Shown here: positions 45,262 through 45,467 of the stretch, in pieces | How positions within the stretch are numbered: position 1 is the stretch's first letter | Layout of the letters: every line of letters starts with the position of its first letter | NCBI GenBank assembly: GCA_902770045.1 | Contig: CACXRO010000005.1 | Coordinates: 1 to 45,467 of the forward strand | Reading direction: 5' to 3' | DNA from: an uncultured bacterium | GTDB lineage: Bacteria; Verrucomicrobiota; Kiritimatiellia; RFP12; UBA1067 | DNA: 45,467 nt | Program-made: the position numbers and the translations under genes | The notes under the pieces: generated by a model | The model's database searches: none | Seen by the model: only the letters and a program-made list of their open reading frames with translations | What the model was told of the DNA's origin: nothing

Positions 45262-45467
45262 TCACAGCTCCTCGCCCAGCAGCAGGGCGCAGACTGCGTT
45301 GGCCTGGTGCGCGGCGGCGATCATCACGCGCGTCCCGACCGGCGCAAAGCCGTCGCGCACGTCGCGCAACTGGTCGCCGACAAGGACGAGGTTCCGCCCC
45401 ACCTTGCGCGTCTTGATCTCGTTCGACCGCCCCCAGCCCGCCAGCCCAGTCGCCGCGACTACCGGCC
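45262..45467 (-). CDS. thiF: ThiF C-terminal fragment (ThiS adenylyltransferase)
   Basis: Cut by the window edge; about 67 codons and the stop (TGA at 45264-45262) are visible. The translation PVVAATGLAGWGRSNEI, then KVGRNLVLVGDQ and RVMIAAAHQANAVCALLLG, matches the end of the ThiF proteins of anaerobes, which adenylate the sulfur carrier ThiS in thiamine synthesis. The nucleotide-binding N-terminus is outside the window. A MoeB/HesA-type relative cannot be excluded. It is convergent with the response regulator; the 62-bp gap shows no clear terminator. Confidence 0.75.
   Translation of the reverse strand, partial: PVVAATGLAGWGRSNEIKTRKVGRNLVLVGDQLRDVRDGFAPVGTRVMIAAAHQANAVCALLLGEEL

Noticed and set aside
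1-45467. Search for tRNA, rRNA, riboswitch and phage genes
   Set aside because: I saw no sequence with the expected conserved cores. The pdxS and bioB leaders are too short for a riboswitch.

Overview
The window is from a high-G+C Gram-negative bacterium. Outer-membrane polysaccharide export (Wza-type lipoprotein), several lipoproteins, very large exported proteins and many dispersed palindromic repeats, some inside genes, suggest the PVC group, perhaps a Kiritimatiellota-like lineage. That placement is an inference; there is no rRNA, tRNA or marker gene in the window to test it. Nearly every gene lies on the minus strand, and neighbouring genes are packed with 4-8 nt stop/start overlaps.

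Layout. 1-1539 (-): start of a capsule-cluster-like gene (cut by the window edge), a DUF3089-like lipoprotein without its expected nucleophile, and an exported SUMF1/FGE-fold protein. 1715-3495 (+): an insertion sequence with a consensus promoter, a DUF6788-like ORF and a DDE transposase in another frame. 3737-4822 (+): a family 2 glycosyltransferase. 4874-32494 (-): a ~27.6 kb exopolysaccharide/capsule locus. In transcription order it holds a REC-PP2C-HATPase regulator, an Hpt protein, an initiating sugar transferase, a hexapeptide-repeat protein, a nucleotidyltransferase-fold protein, a STAS protein, a three-sensor-domain hybrid kinase, a GT4-GT26 fusion, a permease-hybrid kinase, a GT4, a Wzz-like PCP, Wza, a Wzy/ligase-like protein, a GH9 glycosidase, a glycosyltransferase, a Wzx flippase, a second permease-hybrid kinase and a Stealth phosphotransferase. 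32685-36929 (-): a LysR regulator and a 1104-residue exported protein with two thioredoxin-like CxxC sites. 37068-40253 (-): PdxT and PdxS (vitamin B6), a LysE-type exporter and BioB. 40295-43566 (-): two unrelated glutamate-cysteine ligases and a class II glutamine amidotransferase. 43788-45199 (+): a cysteine-rich lipoprotein, a histidine kinase without an ATPase domain, and an OmpR-type regulator. 45262-45467 (-): the C-terminal end of ThiF.

How the genes may work together. The polysaccharide locus carries its own signalling set. Three hybrid kinases end in receiver domains with no output domain; two of them are fused to APC-type amino acid permeases. The same locus encodes a free Hpt protein, a REC-PP2C-HATPase protein and a STAS protein, the same parts as the HptB-HsbR-HsbA pathway of Pseudomonas and close to the SypE/SypA switch of Vibrio fischeri. 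I infer a phosphorelay: permease-kinases or binding-protein kinase, then Hpt, then the REC-phosphatase, then STAS, controlling polysaccharide output. Each hybrid kinase is also translationally coupled to the transferase gene just downstream of it.

A second striking feature is a set of short palindromic repeats lying in frame inside the glycosyltransferase and kinase genes. There are four copies in the GT4-GT26 fusion alone, one exactly at the junction of its two enzymes. They resemble in principle the Rickettsia palindromic elements, but I know of no description of this family. A third feature is the gene set at 40-45 kb, which may link gamma-glutamyl thiol synthesis with metal sensing. Several genes appear to be transcribed as leaderless mRNAs from a TATGNTATAAT extended -10 box lying 6-8 nt before the start codon.
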